This document shows positions 1 through 9,125 of a DNA stretch of 64,000 nt, one piece after another. The stretch covers positions 1-64,000 of the forward strand of contig CAZIFC010000005.1 in assembly GCA_964538355.1 (NCBI GenBank), in the 5' to 3' direction. This stretch comes from Bilophila sp964538355. Lineage in GTDB: Bacteria > Desulfobacterota > Desulfovibrionia > Desulfovibrionales > Desulfovibrionaceae. Every line of letters starts with the position of its first letter. Position 1 is the stretch's first letter. The notes beneath the pieces were generated by a model. The model had not been told where the DNA came from. It searched no databases and saw only the letters and a program-made list of their open reading frames with translations. The translations under genes and the position numbers were made by a program.

Positions 1-1277
1 AAGCCACCGGCAAGGGCAAGCGCACCACCAATTGGCGTCTGCGCGACTGGAACATTTCCCGCCAGCGTTACTGGGGCGCGCCCATCCCGGTTGTGTACTG
101 CGACAAGTGCGGCATGGTCCCCGTGCCCGAGGATCAGCTCCCGGTCCGCCTGCCGCTGGATGTGCAGACCCATGCCGACGGCAAGTCTCCCCTGCCGCAT
201 ACCCCCGAATTCTACAACTGCACCTGCCCGAAGTGCGGCGGCGAAGCCAGACGCGAAACCGACACGATGGACACCTTTGTCGAGTCCTCCTGGTACTTCG
301 CCCGCTACACCGACGCCCGCAACGACAAGGCCCCCTTCGACATGGAGGCCCTGCGCTACTGGCTGTCCGTGGACCAGTACATCGGCGGCGTCGAGCACGC
401 CATCCTTCACCTGCTCTATGCCCGGTTCTTCACCAAGGTGCTGCGCGATCTCGGCTACTTCCCCAAGGAGCTGGACGAGCCTTTCGCCAACCTGCTCACG
501 CAGGGCATGGTCCTGAAAGACGGCAGCAAGATGTCCAAGTCCAAGGGCAACATCGTCGATCCCACCGAAATGATCGCCAAGTATGGTGCGGATACCGTCC
601 GCCTGTTCTGCCTCTTCGCCGCGCCGCCGGAACGTGACTTCGACTGGAGCGATACCGGCATTGAAGGTGCCTCGCGCTTCCTGAACCGCATCTGGCGTCT
701 GTATACGGACACCCGGGAATTCCTGTCCCCGGTCAGTGCGTGTTCGTCCACTGCCGCCGACGCGACCACGCCCGCAGCCAAGGAAATCCGGCTCAAGGAA
801 CACGTCACCGTCCGCAAGGCCAGCGACGACATCGGCAACCGCTACCAGTTCAACACCGCCATTGCCGCGGTCATGGAGCTGGTCAACAGCCTCTACCTCG
901 TCAAGGACGAGCTGACGGCTTCGGAAGAAGGGCGCAAGGTGCTGTCTTCTGCCGTGGCGACGGTCATCACCCTGCTCTCCCCCATCACCCCGCACCTGTG
1001 CGAAGAATTGTGGGAAGACCTCGGCCATACCGGAAGCCTTGAAAACGCCGGCTGGCCCGTCTGGAAGGAAGATGCCCTCGAACGCGACGTGCTCACCGTA
1101 GTCGTCCAGATCAACGGCAAGCTGCGCGGCAAGCTCGAGGTTCCCGCCTCCGCCTCCAAGGAGGAAGTAGAACAGCTCGCCCTCGCCGAACAAAACGTGG
1201 CCCGCCACCTTGAAGGGCTTACCGTCCGCAAGGTCGTGGTCATTCCCGGAAAACTCGTCAACGTGGTGGCCAACTGA
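1..1277 (+). CDS. leuS: Leucyl-tRNA synthetase, 3' part
   Basis: This is the C-terminal part of cytoplasmic leucyl-tRNA synthetase, which charges tRNA-Leu with leucine. The frame is open from base 3 and the 5' part lies outside the window. Visible landmarks are RLRDWNISRQRYWG near the left edge, two Cys pairs (CDKCG and CPKCGG) of the zinc-binding module typical of bacterial LeuRS, and the class I signature KMSKS at 528-542. The anticodon-binding and C-terminal domains follow, ending in VVVIPGKLVNVVAN. The stop codon overlaps the lptE start by one base (ATGA), so the two genes are translationally coupled. The leuS-lptE-holA order is common in Gram-negative bacteria. Confidence 0.97.
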   Translation, partial: ATGKGKRTTNWRLRDWNISRQRYWGAPIPVVYCDKCGMVPVPEDQLPVRLPLDVQTHADGKSPLPHTPEFYNCTCPKCGGEARRETDTMDTFVESSWYFARYTDARNDKAPFDMEALRYWLSVDQYIGGVEHAILHLLYARFFTKVLRDLGYFPKELDEPFANLLTQGMVLKDGSKMSKSKGNIVDPTEMIAKYGADTVRLFCLFAAPPERDFDWSDTGIEGASRFLNRIWRLYTDTREFLSPVSACSSTAADATTPAAKEIRLKEHVTVRKASDDIGNRYQFNTAIAAVMELVNSLYLVKDELTASEEGRKVLSSAVATVITLLSPITPHLCEELWEDLGHTGSLENAGWPVWKEDALERDVLTVVVQINGKLRGKLEVPASASKEEVEQLALAEQNVARHLEGLTVRKVVVIPGKLVNVVAN

Positions 1278-1834
1278 TGAACAAACCGCACCCGGCTTCG
1301 ACACATGCATGCGATGGACGCCTGCGCAGGCTTGCCGCAGGACTGCTGAGCGGACTGCTCGTCTGCCTGATGCTGACCGGGTGCGGCTATGTCTGGCGCG
1401 GTCAGGAAGGCTCGCTTTCTGAAAACAGCGTGCTCGGCAATGGTTCGAAAACGCTCAAGATCAAGAGCATCGAACAAACGACGCTCTACCCTTGGCTGAC
1501 CTACCAGATCCGCTCTCTGATCCGCGACGACATCAATGCCCGCAGTCTGGCGAAATGGGTGGATGCCGGGCCGGCAGACTATACGCTGACGGTACGCATT
1601 CCGAGTTTCCAGGTTCGCAGCTACGGCCAGTATGGAACATCCTCCCAGCTGTATACGGCTACCATCTATATGGAGCTTATCGTCTACGACGGAAAGACCA
1701 ATACGCAGGTCTGGCGTTCCTCACCGATCTACTATAGCGAAAACTATGAAAACGCCAATGAGGAGGCGGCCATCAAGGACATCCTTGAAATGGCCGTGCG
1801 CCGCGCCATGGACGCCCTCCAGCAACGATTCTGA
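1277..1834 (+). CDS. lptE: LPS-assembly lipoprotein LptE
   Basis: A 185-residue lipoprotein. A basic, hydrophobic signal segment ends in the lipobox LTGC, with the acylated cysteine at residue 36. The mature part contains the short beta-strand pattern of LptE/RlpB proteins (YTLTVRIPSFQVRSYGQYG, then an IYMELIVYD strand). LptE plugs the LptD barrel at the outer membrane and helps deliver lipopolysaccharide. The position between leuS and holA is the classic lptE neighbourhood and supports the call more than residue identity does. The start overlaps the leuS stop codon. Confidence 0.85.
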   Translation: MNKPHPASTHACDGRLRRLAAGLLSGLLVCLMLTGCGYVWRGQEGSLSENSVLGNGSKTLKIKSIEQTTLYPWLTYQIRSLIRDDINARSLAKWVDAGPADYTLTVRIPSFQVRSYGQYGTSSQLYTATIYMELIVYDGKTNTQVWRSSPIYYSENYENANEEAAIKDILEMAVRRAMDALQQRF

Positions 1835-1863
1835 TCCGACGGGCCGAGGCCGTCTTTTCTGAT

Positions 1864-2841
1864 ATGCCTACTCGACCTGGTTTCAGTTTTTGCCTATGCC
1901 CAGACGGGAAGCTCCTCCGCCAGCAGGTGGAGGAGCTTCTTGCAGGCTGTCCCGATCCGGGACGTGAACGCCATGTATACTGGGGAGACGACGACCTGCC
2001 TCCCAAATTCTGGGAGCTGCTCACCCTTCAGGGCCTTTTTTCCACTTCGCGGGTCTTGCTGCTCCGCAACGCCCACGCGCTTCCCGCCGATGTATGGAAA
2101 CGCCTGTCCGCGGCTCTCGCCCGCCCCAACCCCCAGACATGGCCCATCTTCTGCCTCGAAACAGCCTGGGAAAAGGGGCAGCCAAAAATCCCTGCCCACA
2201 TCACCAGGCTGCCCTGCTTCACCTTTGCGGAGGCCAAGGGATGGATCTGGCGGTCCCCTGGCCTGGAGCCGCGCTCCCTGAAACGCCATATCCAAATCCG
2301 CGCCAGGGCGTTAGGGCTGGAGCTGGAACCGGGCTGCATGGAAATCCTTGCCGAAACCCTGTTGCCGGACGCCGCTGCCGTGGATGCCGAACTGGGCAAG
2401 CTCCTGCTTCTGGCCGACGGCGGGCCGCTCACGCAGGAACAGGCCCGGAGCGTCAGTGCCGCAGCGGAATTCAACATATTCTCCTTTCTCCGGCAGCTTC
2501 AGTCCGGGCAGACGGCCACCGTCTGGAAAAGCATCCTTGAAGAGCAGTCCAAGGGCGAAGAGCCGCTTTTTTACCTTCTTGCCATGCTCCAGCGCGAGGC
2601 AAGGCTGCTCTGGCAGCTTCTGGCCGGCGAACAGGTACGCATGTCCCCCTCGGAACAGCAGGCCAAACAGCAGACGGCCTCCCGGCTGGGTGCGGGCGGA
2701 CTCGCCAAAATCTGGGATGCCATGCACACGGCGGAGCTGTCCGTCAAATCGGGCCGACGCTCTCCGGGGCAGGCTCTGGATGCGCTCATGGGCGAACTGA
2801 CCCTGCTTTTCGCGCCTGCACAACGCCGTTCAAGCCGCTAA
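1864..2841 (+). CDS. holA: DNA polymerase III subunit delta
   Basis: A 325-residue protein matching the length and pattern of the clamp-loader delta subunit, which opens the sliding clamp at the replication fork. It begins with a short nucleotide-binding-fold-like region (VYWGDDD, VLLLRNAH) that lacks a Walker A motif, as expected for delta. The C-terminal helical part has the family-type segment FYLLAMLQREARLLWQLL. It follows lptE by 29 bases in the usual leuS-lptE-holA order. Sequence similarity in this family is low, so context carries weight. Confidence 0.85.
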   Translation: MPTRPGFSFCLCPDGKLLRQQVEELLAGCPDPGRERHVYWGDDDLPPKFWELLTLQGLFSTSRVLLLRNAHALPADVWKRLSAALARPNPQTWPIFCLETAWEKGQPKIPAHITRLPCFTFAEAKGWIWRSPGLEPRSLKRHIQIRARALGLELEPGCMEILAETLLPDAAAVDAELGKLLLLADGGPLTQEQARSVSAAAEFNIFSFLRQLQSGQTATVWKSILEEQSKGEEPLFYLLAMLQREARLLWQLLAGEQVRMSPSEQQAKQQTASRLGAGGLAKIWDAMHTAELSVKSGRRSPGQALDALMGELTLLFAPAQRRSSR

Positions 2842-2903
2842 CGCGCGCTTTCTCACGTTTGGTTCGGCCTTTCCCCCTTGCTTACCCCGCAGGACTGCTT
2901 ATC

Positions 2904-3584
2904 ATGTCAACTGGCATCCCTCACTACACTGGACATCGCGCCCGGTTGCGCGAACGCCTTCTCAAGGACAGCGCGGCGTTGGCCGACTATGAAATTCTGG
3001 AACTGCTGCTGGGCTACGCCCTTATCCGCCGTGACACCAAGCCGCTTGCAAAGGCGTTGCTGGATCGGTTCGGGAGCATCCGGGGGGTATTGGACGCCCT
3101 GCCTTCCGAAATCCAGCAGGTGGACGGCGCGGGTGAAGGTGTCGCCGCGCTCCAGCTCCTGCTCCGGGAAAGCATGGCGAGGTATGCCGAATCGCCCGTC
3201 CGGGAACGGATCAGCCTGTGCACTCCGGATTCCGTGGCGGAGATGGTGCTCCCCCGATTGTCCGGGACGCCGCATGAAGAGCTGTGGATAGCGACGGTGG
3301 ACGCCCAAAACCGCCTGCTCAGCTGGGAGAGGCTGGCTCGCGGGACTGTGGGTACGGTGCCGTGCTACCCGAGAGAGGTGCTGGAACGGGTGCTCCTGCG
3401 AAAGGCTTCGGGCTTTTTTCTGGTTCACAACCATCCCGGAGGGGCGGCGAAGGCATCCCCGGAAGACGCGGAAGTGACCAAGAATATTCAGCGGATCGCT
3501 ACCAGCATGGGCTTGCGGCTGCTCGACCATCTCATCGTGAGCGGAGGAGCCTGCTACAGCATTCGAGAGGACAGGCTGCTTTGA
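2904..3584 (+). CDS. radC: RadC/JAB-domain protein (JAMM metal site)
   Basis: A 226-residue RadC-family protein. The N-terminal helix-hairpin-helix-like part (residues about 10-90) is followed by the JAB1/MPN-type metalloprotease-like domain with the zinc signature FLVHNHPGG and a downstream SPEDAEV, which supply the His-x-His and Asp ligands. The biochemical role is unresolved; a link to DNA repair was proposed and later questioned. An in-frame TTG at 2859 would add 15 residues, but the ATG at 2904 has an AGGA ribosome site and matches the family N-terminus, so it was chosen. Confidence 0.9.
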   Translation: MSTGIPHYTGHRARLRERLLKDSAALADYEILELLLGYALIRRDTKPLAKALLDRFGSIRGVLDALPSEIQQVDGAGEGVAALQLLLRESMARYAESPVRERISLCTPDSVAEMVLPRLSGTPHEELWIATVDAQNRLLSWERLARGTVGTVPCYPREVLERVLLRKASGFFLVHNHPGGAAKASPEDAEVTKNIQRIATSMGLRLLDHLIVSGGACYSIREDRLL

Positions 3585-3617
3585 CCGTTGGGTCTTACTA
3601 CCTTTGAGGATACAACC

Positions 3618-6077
3618 ATGACTTTTGATTCGGATAACGACAACGACGAAAAGAAAGAGGAAGGGCCACGCCGTCGGCGCAGACCGGCTCGTCGCCGGGT
3701 CGCTGCCCAGATACAGGATGGACAGATGGACGCGTCCTCCGACGACGACACCGTCGACCTCCAGGAAATCCCTTCCAGCATGCCGCTTCTCCCGCTCCGG
3801 GACGTTGTGGTCTTCAACTATATGATCGTCCCCCTGTTTGTCGGCCGGGAACCTTCGGTACAGGCGGTCGAGGCCGCCGCAACCCACGGTCGGCACATCT
3901 TCCTGTGCGCCCAGAAAGACGGGCAGGTGGAAAACCCCAAGAGCGAGGATCTCTACCCCGTCGGCTCTGTTGCGCTTATCCTGCGCCTGCTCAAGATGCC
4001 CGACGGACGGGTCAAGGCGTTGGTGCAGGGCGTTTCCCGCGCCCGGCTCACCAGCCTCGACGAGAGCGGGCCTTACCTGACCGCCAAGGTCGAGCTGATG
4101 CCCGAACCCGAAGCGGCCGCGCCCGAGTCCGAACAGGAGGCCCTGACCCGCTTTGCCCGCGAGCAGTGCGAGCGCATCCTTTCCATGCGCGGCATTCCCA
4201 CCGGCGACATCATGGGCGTGCTCAACAACGTGAGCGAACCCGGCCGGCTCTCCGATCTCATCGCGGCGAATCTGCGGCTCAAGATGGAAGAAGCGCAAGA
4301 GATCCTCCAGTGCGTTGATCCGATGGATCGCCTGCGCCTCATCATCACCCATCTGGTGCATGAGTCCGAAGTGGCGACCATGCAGATGAAGATCCAGACC
4401 TCCGCCCGCGAAGGCATGGACAAGGCCCAAAAGGAATATTTTCTGCGCGAGCAGCTCAAGGCCATCCGCAAGGAGCTTGGCGACGGCGCAGATGCCGATG
4501 AAGAGCTGGAAGACATCGCCAAGGCCATTGAAAAGGCCGGGCTTCCCGCCGAAGTACGCAAGGAGGCCGACAAGCAGCTGAAGCGTCTTGCCTCCATGCA
4601 TGGCGATTCGGCGGAGGCCAGCGTGGTTCGGACCTACCTTGACTGGCTGGCTGAACTGCCGTGGAAAAAGATGTCCAAGGATCAGCTGGACATTGCCAAG
4701 GCCAAGACGGTGCTGGACGAAGACCATTACGGTCTGGAAAAGATCAAGGATCGTATCCTTGAGTATCTCAGCGTCCGCAAGCTCAACCCGGACTCCAAAG
4801 GCCCCATCCTCTGCTTTGCAGGCCCTCCCGGTGTGGGCAAAACCTCCCTTGGCCGCTCCATCGCCAGGGCACTGGGCCGCAAGTTCCAGCGCATTTCCCT
4901 CGGCGGCATGCGCGACGAGGCGGAGATCCGGGGGCACCGCCGCACCTACATCGGGGCCATGCCCGGACGGATCATTCAGGCCCTGAAGCAGGCCGGGACA
5001 CGCAACCCCGTCATCATCCTCGACGAGATCGACAAGCTCGGCAACGACTTCCGGGGCGATCCCTCTTCCGCGCTGCTGGAGGCTCTGGACCCCGAGCAGA
5101 ACTTCAACTTCAGCGATCACTATCTGAACGTACCGTTCGATCTCTCCAGAGTGCTGTTCATCTGCACGGCAAACCATCTGGAGAACATCCCCGGCCCGCT
5201 CCGTGACCGTCTGGAGATCATTTCCCTGCCCGGCTATACGCAGCAAGAAAAGCTTGCCATCGCCCGCAAGTACATCCTGCCCAAGGAAACGGAAGAAAAC
5301 GGCCTGAAGCCTCAGGAGCTGACCTTGCCGGATGCCGCCATCAACCGCATCATCCGGGAATACACCCGCGAGGCGGGGCTTCGGAACATGGAGCGCGAAA
5401 TCGGCACGGTCTGCCGCAAGGTTGCCCGGCGCAAGGCCGAAGGGGCAAAGCCCCCCTTCCGGGTGACCGCCGCAGGCATTCCCAGGCTGCTTGGTGCCCC
5501 GATCTTCATTGATGACGAGGCCGAACGCAAGCTGATCCCCGGTGTGGCCCTTGGCCTTGCCTGGACTCCCGCAGGCGGCGAGATCCTCTATATCGAGGTT
5601 TCCGCCATCAAGGGCAAGGGCGGCCTGACCCTGACCGGGCAGCTCGGCGACGTGATGAAGGAAAGCGCACAGGCTGCGCTGACCTATGCCCGTTCCAAGG
5701 CCGAAGAGCTGGGCATTGCGCCCGATTTCGCGGCGAATACGGACATTCATATCCATGTGCCTGCCGGAGCGACCCCGAAAGACGGCCCCTCCGCCGGCGT
5801 CACTCTGGTGACGGCCCTCATCTCCGCCCTGACCGGCAAGCCGGTGCGCGGCGACATCTGCATGACCGGGGAAATCACCCTGCGCGGGCGGGTTCTTCCC
5901 GTGGGCGGCATCAAGGAGAAGGTGCTTGCGGGTGTGGCCCGGGGCATCGGGCATGTCATCCTTCCGGCCAAAAACCAGAAGGATCTTGAAGACATTCCGC
6001 AGGAGTTGCGCCGCAAGATTGTTGTCCACACCGTGGACAGCATCGACGACGTGTTGCCGCTGGTGTTTGAGAAGTAG
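3618..6077 (+). CDS. lon: ATP-dependent protease Lon
   Basis: An 819-residue Lon protease, which degrades misfolded and regulatory proteins in the cytoplasm. A charged N-terminal extension (DNDNDEKKEEG, then RRRRRPARR) precedes the substrate-binding LAN domain that begins PLLPLRDVVVF. The AAA+ domain has Walker A GPPGVGKTS near residue 402 and Walker B VIILDEIDK. The protease domain has the catalytic dyad Ser725 in KDGPSAG and Lys768 in GGIKEK. The ATG at 3618 is preferred over an upstream in-frame TTG at 3588. A hairpin repeat begins 18 bases after the stop. Confidence 0.97.
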   Translation: MTFDSDNDNDEKKEEGPRRRRRPARRRVAAQIQDGQMDASSDDDTVDLQEIPSSMPLLPLRDVVVFNYMIVPLFVGREPSVQAVEAAATHGRHIFLCAQKDGQVENPKSEDLYPVGSVALILRLLKMPDGRVKALVQGVSRARLTSLDESGPYLTAKVELMPEPEAAAPESEQEALTRFAREQCERILSMRGIPTGDIMGVLNNVSEPGRLSDLIAANLRLKMEEAQEILQCVDPMDRLRLIITHLVHESEVATMQMKIQTSAREGMDKAQKEYFLREQLKAIRKELGDGADADEELEDIAKAIEKAGLPAEVRKEADKQLKRLASMHGDSAEASVVRTYLDWLAELPWKKMSKDQLDIAKAKTVLDEDHYGLEKIKDRILEYLSVRKLNPDSKGPILCFAGPPGVGKTSLGRSIARALGRKFQRISLGGMRDEAEIRGHRRTYIGAMPGRIIQALKQAGTRNPVIILDEIDKLGNDFRGDPSSALLEALDPEQNFNFSDHYLNVPFDLSRVLFICTANHLENIPGPLRDRLEIISLPGYTQQEKLAIARKYILPKETEENGLKPQELTLPDAAINRIIREYTREAGLRNMEREIGTVCRKVARRKAEGAKPPFRVTAAGIPRLLGAPIFIDDEAERKLIPGVALGLAWTPAGGEILYIEVSAIKGKGGLTLTGQLGDVMKESAQAALTYARSKAEELGIAPDFAANTDIHIHVPAGATPKDGPSAGVTLVTALISALTGKPVRGDICMTGEITLRGRVLPVGGIKEKVLAGVARGIGHVILPAKNQKDLEDIPQELRRKIVVHTVDSIDDVLPLVFEK

Positions 6078-6095
6078 TCTGTGGGGGGAAGCATT

Positions 6096-6194
6096 GGGGA
6101 GGGAAGAGGAAACCCTTCTGGAGAAGGGTTCTCCTCTCCCCTCCCCAAACCCCTCCCCTCTCCTTCCCAAGACGTTCATCCGGTGGGGAGGCCG
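6096..6194 (+). repeat. Purine/pyrimidine hairpin repeat, copy after lon
   Basis: Purine-rich arm 6096-6117 and pyrimidine-rich arm 6124-6146 are near-perfect complements around a short loop. They are followed by a C-rich tail ending CCTTCCCAAGACGTTC and the 13-mer GGTGGGGAGGCCG at 6182-6194. Related elements occur at 6385-6471, 10175-10256, 13577-13660 and 60056-60131. The element lies just downstream of the lon stop and may act as a transcript 3' end or stability element. Confidence 0.75.
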
Positions 6195-6296
6195 CGCCGC
6201 GGCTTTCCCGGTTTCTGTTGCAACGCTGCAAAAGGCCACGGGAACGCTGCCGAATACAAGGCGACAACACCGTAAACGCGGAGCCATTGAAGCGAG

Positions 6297-6330
6297 AAAA
6301 AGGCCGACTCTATGAGTCGGCCTTTCGTTT
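6297..6330. terminator. Bidirectional intrinsic terminator between lon and mgtE
   Basis: The stem AAAGGCCGACTC / GAGTCGGCCTTT has a 3-base loop. On the minus strand it is followed by TTTTTCTC and on the plus strand by CGTTT, so it can end both the lon and the mgtE transcripts, which converge here. Confidence 0.8.
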
Positions 6331-6384
6331 GCCCCGGGAAAGCTCCTGTGTGCGGGAAAATCTGCCAACAGGGATTCGATAAGC

Positions 6385-6471
6385 GGGAACGTCTTTGAAG
6401 GTGGAGGGATGGGGGTGTGGGGGAAGGGAGGAGGAAACCTTTCTCCAGAAAGTTTCTTCCTCCCTTCCCCC
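6385..6471 (-). repeat. Purine/pyrimidine hairpin repeat, copy after mgtE
   Basis: The same element type as after lon, on the opposite strand. Hairpin arms are 6419-6444 and 6447-6471, and the tail reads towards lower coordinates and ends in the module complementary to GAACGTCTTTGAAGG (6387-6401). It begins 12 bases after the mgtE stop and has the same orientation relative to its gene as the lon copy. Confidence 0.7.
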
Positions 6472-6483
6472 GCGTCGGCACGC

Positions 6484-7920
6484 CTACAGCAAAAACGCCG
6501 TCGCCAGCCCAAGGAAAATAAAGAACCCCGCACTGTCGGTGATGGCGGTCAGGAAAATACTGCTGGCCTGAGCCGGATCGCGGCCCACGGCGCGGAAAAT
6601 CAGCGGGATGCTGCCGCCTGCCAGCGCGCCAAGGATCATGTCTCCCATAAGCGCGACCCCCATGACAATGCCAAGCTCCGGCGAAGACGAGGTGAACCAC
6701 ACCCCGGCACAGGCCAGCATCGCCATGATCAGGCCGGACGCAATCCCGATCTTGCCCTCGCGCAGAACCGCTATCCAGGCACGCTTGCGGTCAAACTTCT
6801 CCGTGGCGAGCTGGCGGATCATCACGGCAAGGGCCTGCTGCCCGGTATTCCCGGCCTGATTCGCCACCATCGGCATGAGCACGGCAAGGAGGGCCATGCC
6901 CGCGATCGAACCTTCGAACATATAGACGACAAACGCCGACATCATGGACGTGAGCATGTTGACGATAAGCCACGGCAAACGCATCTGAACCGATTCCAGC
7001 CACGGCGTATCGACGCACTCATCCTGACCGGCACCCACCATGCCGAGAAGGTCAGCACTGGCCTCGTCCTGCATGATGTCCAGAATGTCGTCGTAGGTCG
7101 CCACGCCGAGCAGACGCCCCTCGTAATCAACCACGGGCATCGCCATAAAGTTGTAGTGACTCATCCGGCGGGCCACTTCCTCACTCGGCGTATCGTAGCG
7201 CACGGCAATCACGTCCTGATCGTGGAGGGCATCCCGCAGGACCGTGCCCGGCTTGGAGAGCATGAGGTCACGCAGGGAAAAGACGCCCACAAGCTTGTCG
7301 TCCTCATCCACCACATAGGCATAGTAGGGGATTTCCATATCCTCTTCCATGCCGCGCCGGATCAGCGTAATGGCTTCATCCACCGTGATATCCTGCTCCA
7401 GCAGAATGATCTCGGTATTCATGATGCCGCCCGCCGTGTCGGGATCAAAGGCCATCAGGTTGCGAAGCTCTTCGGCGTCATCCCTGTCCAGATTGTTCAG
7501 GAGGACGTCGCGGTGCCCTTCGTCCAGCTCGTCGAGCACGTCGGCGGCGTCGTCGGGAGACATCTCCGCGATGATCTGGGCGGCCTCGTCAGGATCAAGG
7601 TTTTCCAGAACGTCAACGGCGATTTCCTGATCAAGCTCGGCAAGGGCTTCGGCGGCTTCATCGGCAGGCAGGTGGCGGAACAGGCAAACCTGCTCCTTGA
7701 GGCTCAGATTTTCCAGATGATCGGCCATGTCGGCCGGGTGGGCGTACTCGGATTCTCCATCCTCAAGGTATTCAATACACTGAGAGAGGGCTCGCTGTCG
7801 GGAGACATCGGCCGAATCCGCGCCTTTTTTTCCAGCGGAGCCTGATGCCCCCTTCCCTGCGGAAGGCGACAGAACGCCGTCAGGAAGCGTCTTCTTTTCT
7901 TCAGGGGTCATACCCGGCAT
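6484..7920 (-). CDS. mgtE: Magnesium transporter MgtE
   Basis: A 478-residue MgtE-type Mg2+ channel. The cytosolic N domain is built of helical repeats (LPADEAAEALAELD, LDPDEAAQIIAEM, MSPDDAADVLDEL). A CBS pair follows (MNTEIILLEQDITVDEA, then VIAVRYDTPSEEVARRM), and then about five membrane helices starting at RLPWLIVNMLTSMMSAFVV, with the pore-type segment MPMVANQAGNTGQQALAV. In this family the N and CBS domains sense cytosolic Mg2+ and gate the pore. The start at 7920 was chosen because AGGAGG lies 8 bases upstream; an in-frame codon at 7953 lacks that spacing. The gene is monocistronic and convergent with lon. Confidence 0.95.
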   Translation of the reverse strand: MPGMTPEEKKTLPDGVLSPSAGKGASGSAGKKGADSADVSRQRALSQCIEYLEDGESEYAHPADMADHLENLSLKEQVCLFRHLPADEAAEALAELDQEIAVDVLENLDPDEAAQIIAEMSPDDAADVLDELDEGHRDVLLNNLDRDDAEELRNLMAFDPDTAGGIMNTEIILLEQDITVDEAITLIRRGMEEDMEIPYYAYVVDEDDKLVGVFSLRDLMLSKPGTVLRDALHDQDVIAVRYDTPSEEVARRMSHYNFMAMPVVDYEGRLLGVATYDDILDIMQDEASADLLGMVGAGQDECVDTPWLESVQMRLPWLIVNMLTSMMSAFVVYMFEGSIAGMALLAVLMPMVANQAGNTGQQALAVMIRQLATEKFDRKRAWIAVLREGKIGIASGLIMAMLACAGVWFTSSSPELGIVMGVALMGDMILGALAGGSIPLIFRAVGRDPAQASSIFLTAITDSAGFFIFLGLATAFLL

Positions 7921-8225
7921 TGACCTATCCTCCTCTCCCCGAACCCAGAGCAATCAATTCAAAAACGAAAAACGAAACTCCCCCTCCGCAACAGCGGCGT
8001 GTGGCCCGCAGCCCCTTTCCTTCCCTGATGTTTCCGCCGTGAACGACGCTCCACGAAACACTCTCGGAAAGCAAAGAGCATCTTGACGAAAATGGACGAG
8101 CCACCTAGTAAACGAAAAGACTTTACGCTGATGATTCGTCGCCGGAGTCGAGCATTCCGGCGGCCTGCACACGTCAACCGCTGTTCTCCACATCGTGTAG
8201 CACTGCCAAGGATGCGGGACAAGAT
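7921..8225. other. Intergenic region between divergent mgtE and nadC
   Basis: About 305 bases without a credible gene. It must hold the promoters of both mgtE and nadC. The only hexamer pair I can point to is a weak one towards nadC at 8083-8111. No riboswitch-like or strongly palindromic structure was seen. Confidence 0.5.
8083..8111 (+). promoter_or_regulatory. Weak candidate sigma70 promoter for nadCA
   Basis: TTGACG at 8083-8088 and TAGTAA at 8106-8111 are separated by 17 bases. The -35 is good and the -10 is poor. It would give a leader of roughly 105 bases before nadC. Confidence 0.3.
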
Positions 8226-9125
8226 ATGATCCTTCCAGAATTCTCAGAATATTTTCAGGGTGAGGCGCGGGCCCACCTGTTATCGATTCTCCAGCTCTCC
8301 CTTGCTGAAGACGGGCCGGATCTCACCACAGAAGGCGTCTTCGGCCTTGATGATCGGTTGCAGGCCGTCATCGTCGCCAAAGAGAGGACCATTGTTTCGG
8401 GGCTTCCCGTCATTCCGCTGGTCATGGACCTGTGCGCCGCCCACCCGGAAGAACTTTCCTATACATGGCAAGCCTTCGCCAAAGACGGCGAAGAGGTCGT
8501 CGCGGGGACGCTCCTTGCCCGCATCATCGGCCCTGCCCGCCAGATCCTTCGGGCCGAACGGGTCATCCTCAACCTCGTCAGCCACATGTGCGGAATAGCC
8601 AACCTGACCAGCCTCTATGTGGAGACGCTGGAAGGAACCGGCGTGCGCCTGCTGGATACCCGCAAGACCATGCCCGGACTGCGCTACCCCGACAAATACG
8701 CCGTGCTCTGCGGCGGCGGGCACAACCACAGGCGCAACCTTGCCGAAATGCTCATGCTCAAGGACAACCACATCGACGCCGCCGGTTCCATGACCAAGGC
8801 CGTCGGACTGCTCCGCGCCCGCTACAATCCCTGTCCGCCCATTGAGGTGGAGTGCCGCAATCAGGATGAAATCCGTGAGGCCGTGGCCTGCAAGGTCGAT
8901 CGGATCATGCTCGACAACATGACGCCGGACATGCTCCCCGGTGCGCTGGCGATGATCCCGTCCTCCATCGAAACGGAAGTCAGCGGCGGCATCAACCTCG
9001 ATACCATACGGGCCTACGCCACCGCCGGCACGGTCCGCAAACCCGACTTCATCTCTGTCGGCCGGATCACCCACTCCGCCGTAACCGCCGACCTCAGCAT
9101 GCGTATCGCCAAGGACAACTCATGA
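8226..9125 (+). CDS. nadC: Nicotinate-nucleotide pyrophosphorylase (quinolinate phosphoribosyltransferase)
   Basis: A 299-residue QPRTase, which converts quinolinate and PRPP to nicotinate mononucleotide with loss of CO2. Family motifs are DTRKTMPGLRYPDKYAV with GGGHNHRRNL (substrate-binding Arg/Lys/His), the VECRNQDE barrel strand and SGGINLDTI near the C-terminus. The last four bases overlap the nadA start, so it is coupled to nadA, and nadB follows: three consecutive steps of NAD synthesis from aspartate. Confidence 0.96.
   Translation: MILPEFSEYFQGEARAHLLSILQLSLAEDGPDLTTEGVFGLDDRLQAVIVAKERTIVSGLPVIPLVMDLCAAHPEELSYTWQAFAKDGEEVVAGTLLARIIGPARQILRAERVILNLVSHMCGIANLTSLYVETLEGTGVRLLDTRKTMPGLRYPDKYAVLCGGGHNHRRNLAEMLMLKDNHIDAAGSMTKAVGLLRARYNPCPPIEVECRNQDEIREAVACKVDRIMLDNMTPDMLPGALAMIPSSIETEVSGGINLDTIRAYATAGTVRKPDFISVGRITHSAVTADLSMRIAKDNS

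Noticed and set aside
2859..2903. A longer radC starting at TTG 2859.
   Set aside because: The extra 15 residues do not resemble RadC and the ATG at 2904 has its own ribosome site.
2907..6533. A minus-strand open frame of about 1200 codons across radC and lon.
   Set aside because: It is antisense to two well-conserved genes, its protein is low-complexity and His/Gly-rich, and it has no family motif; GC-rich codon bias explains it.
7921..8225. A magnesium riboswitch upstream of mgtE.
   Set aside because: The SD and start are close to the left side of the gap and I could not find an M-box-like conserved core or matching stems on the minus strand.
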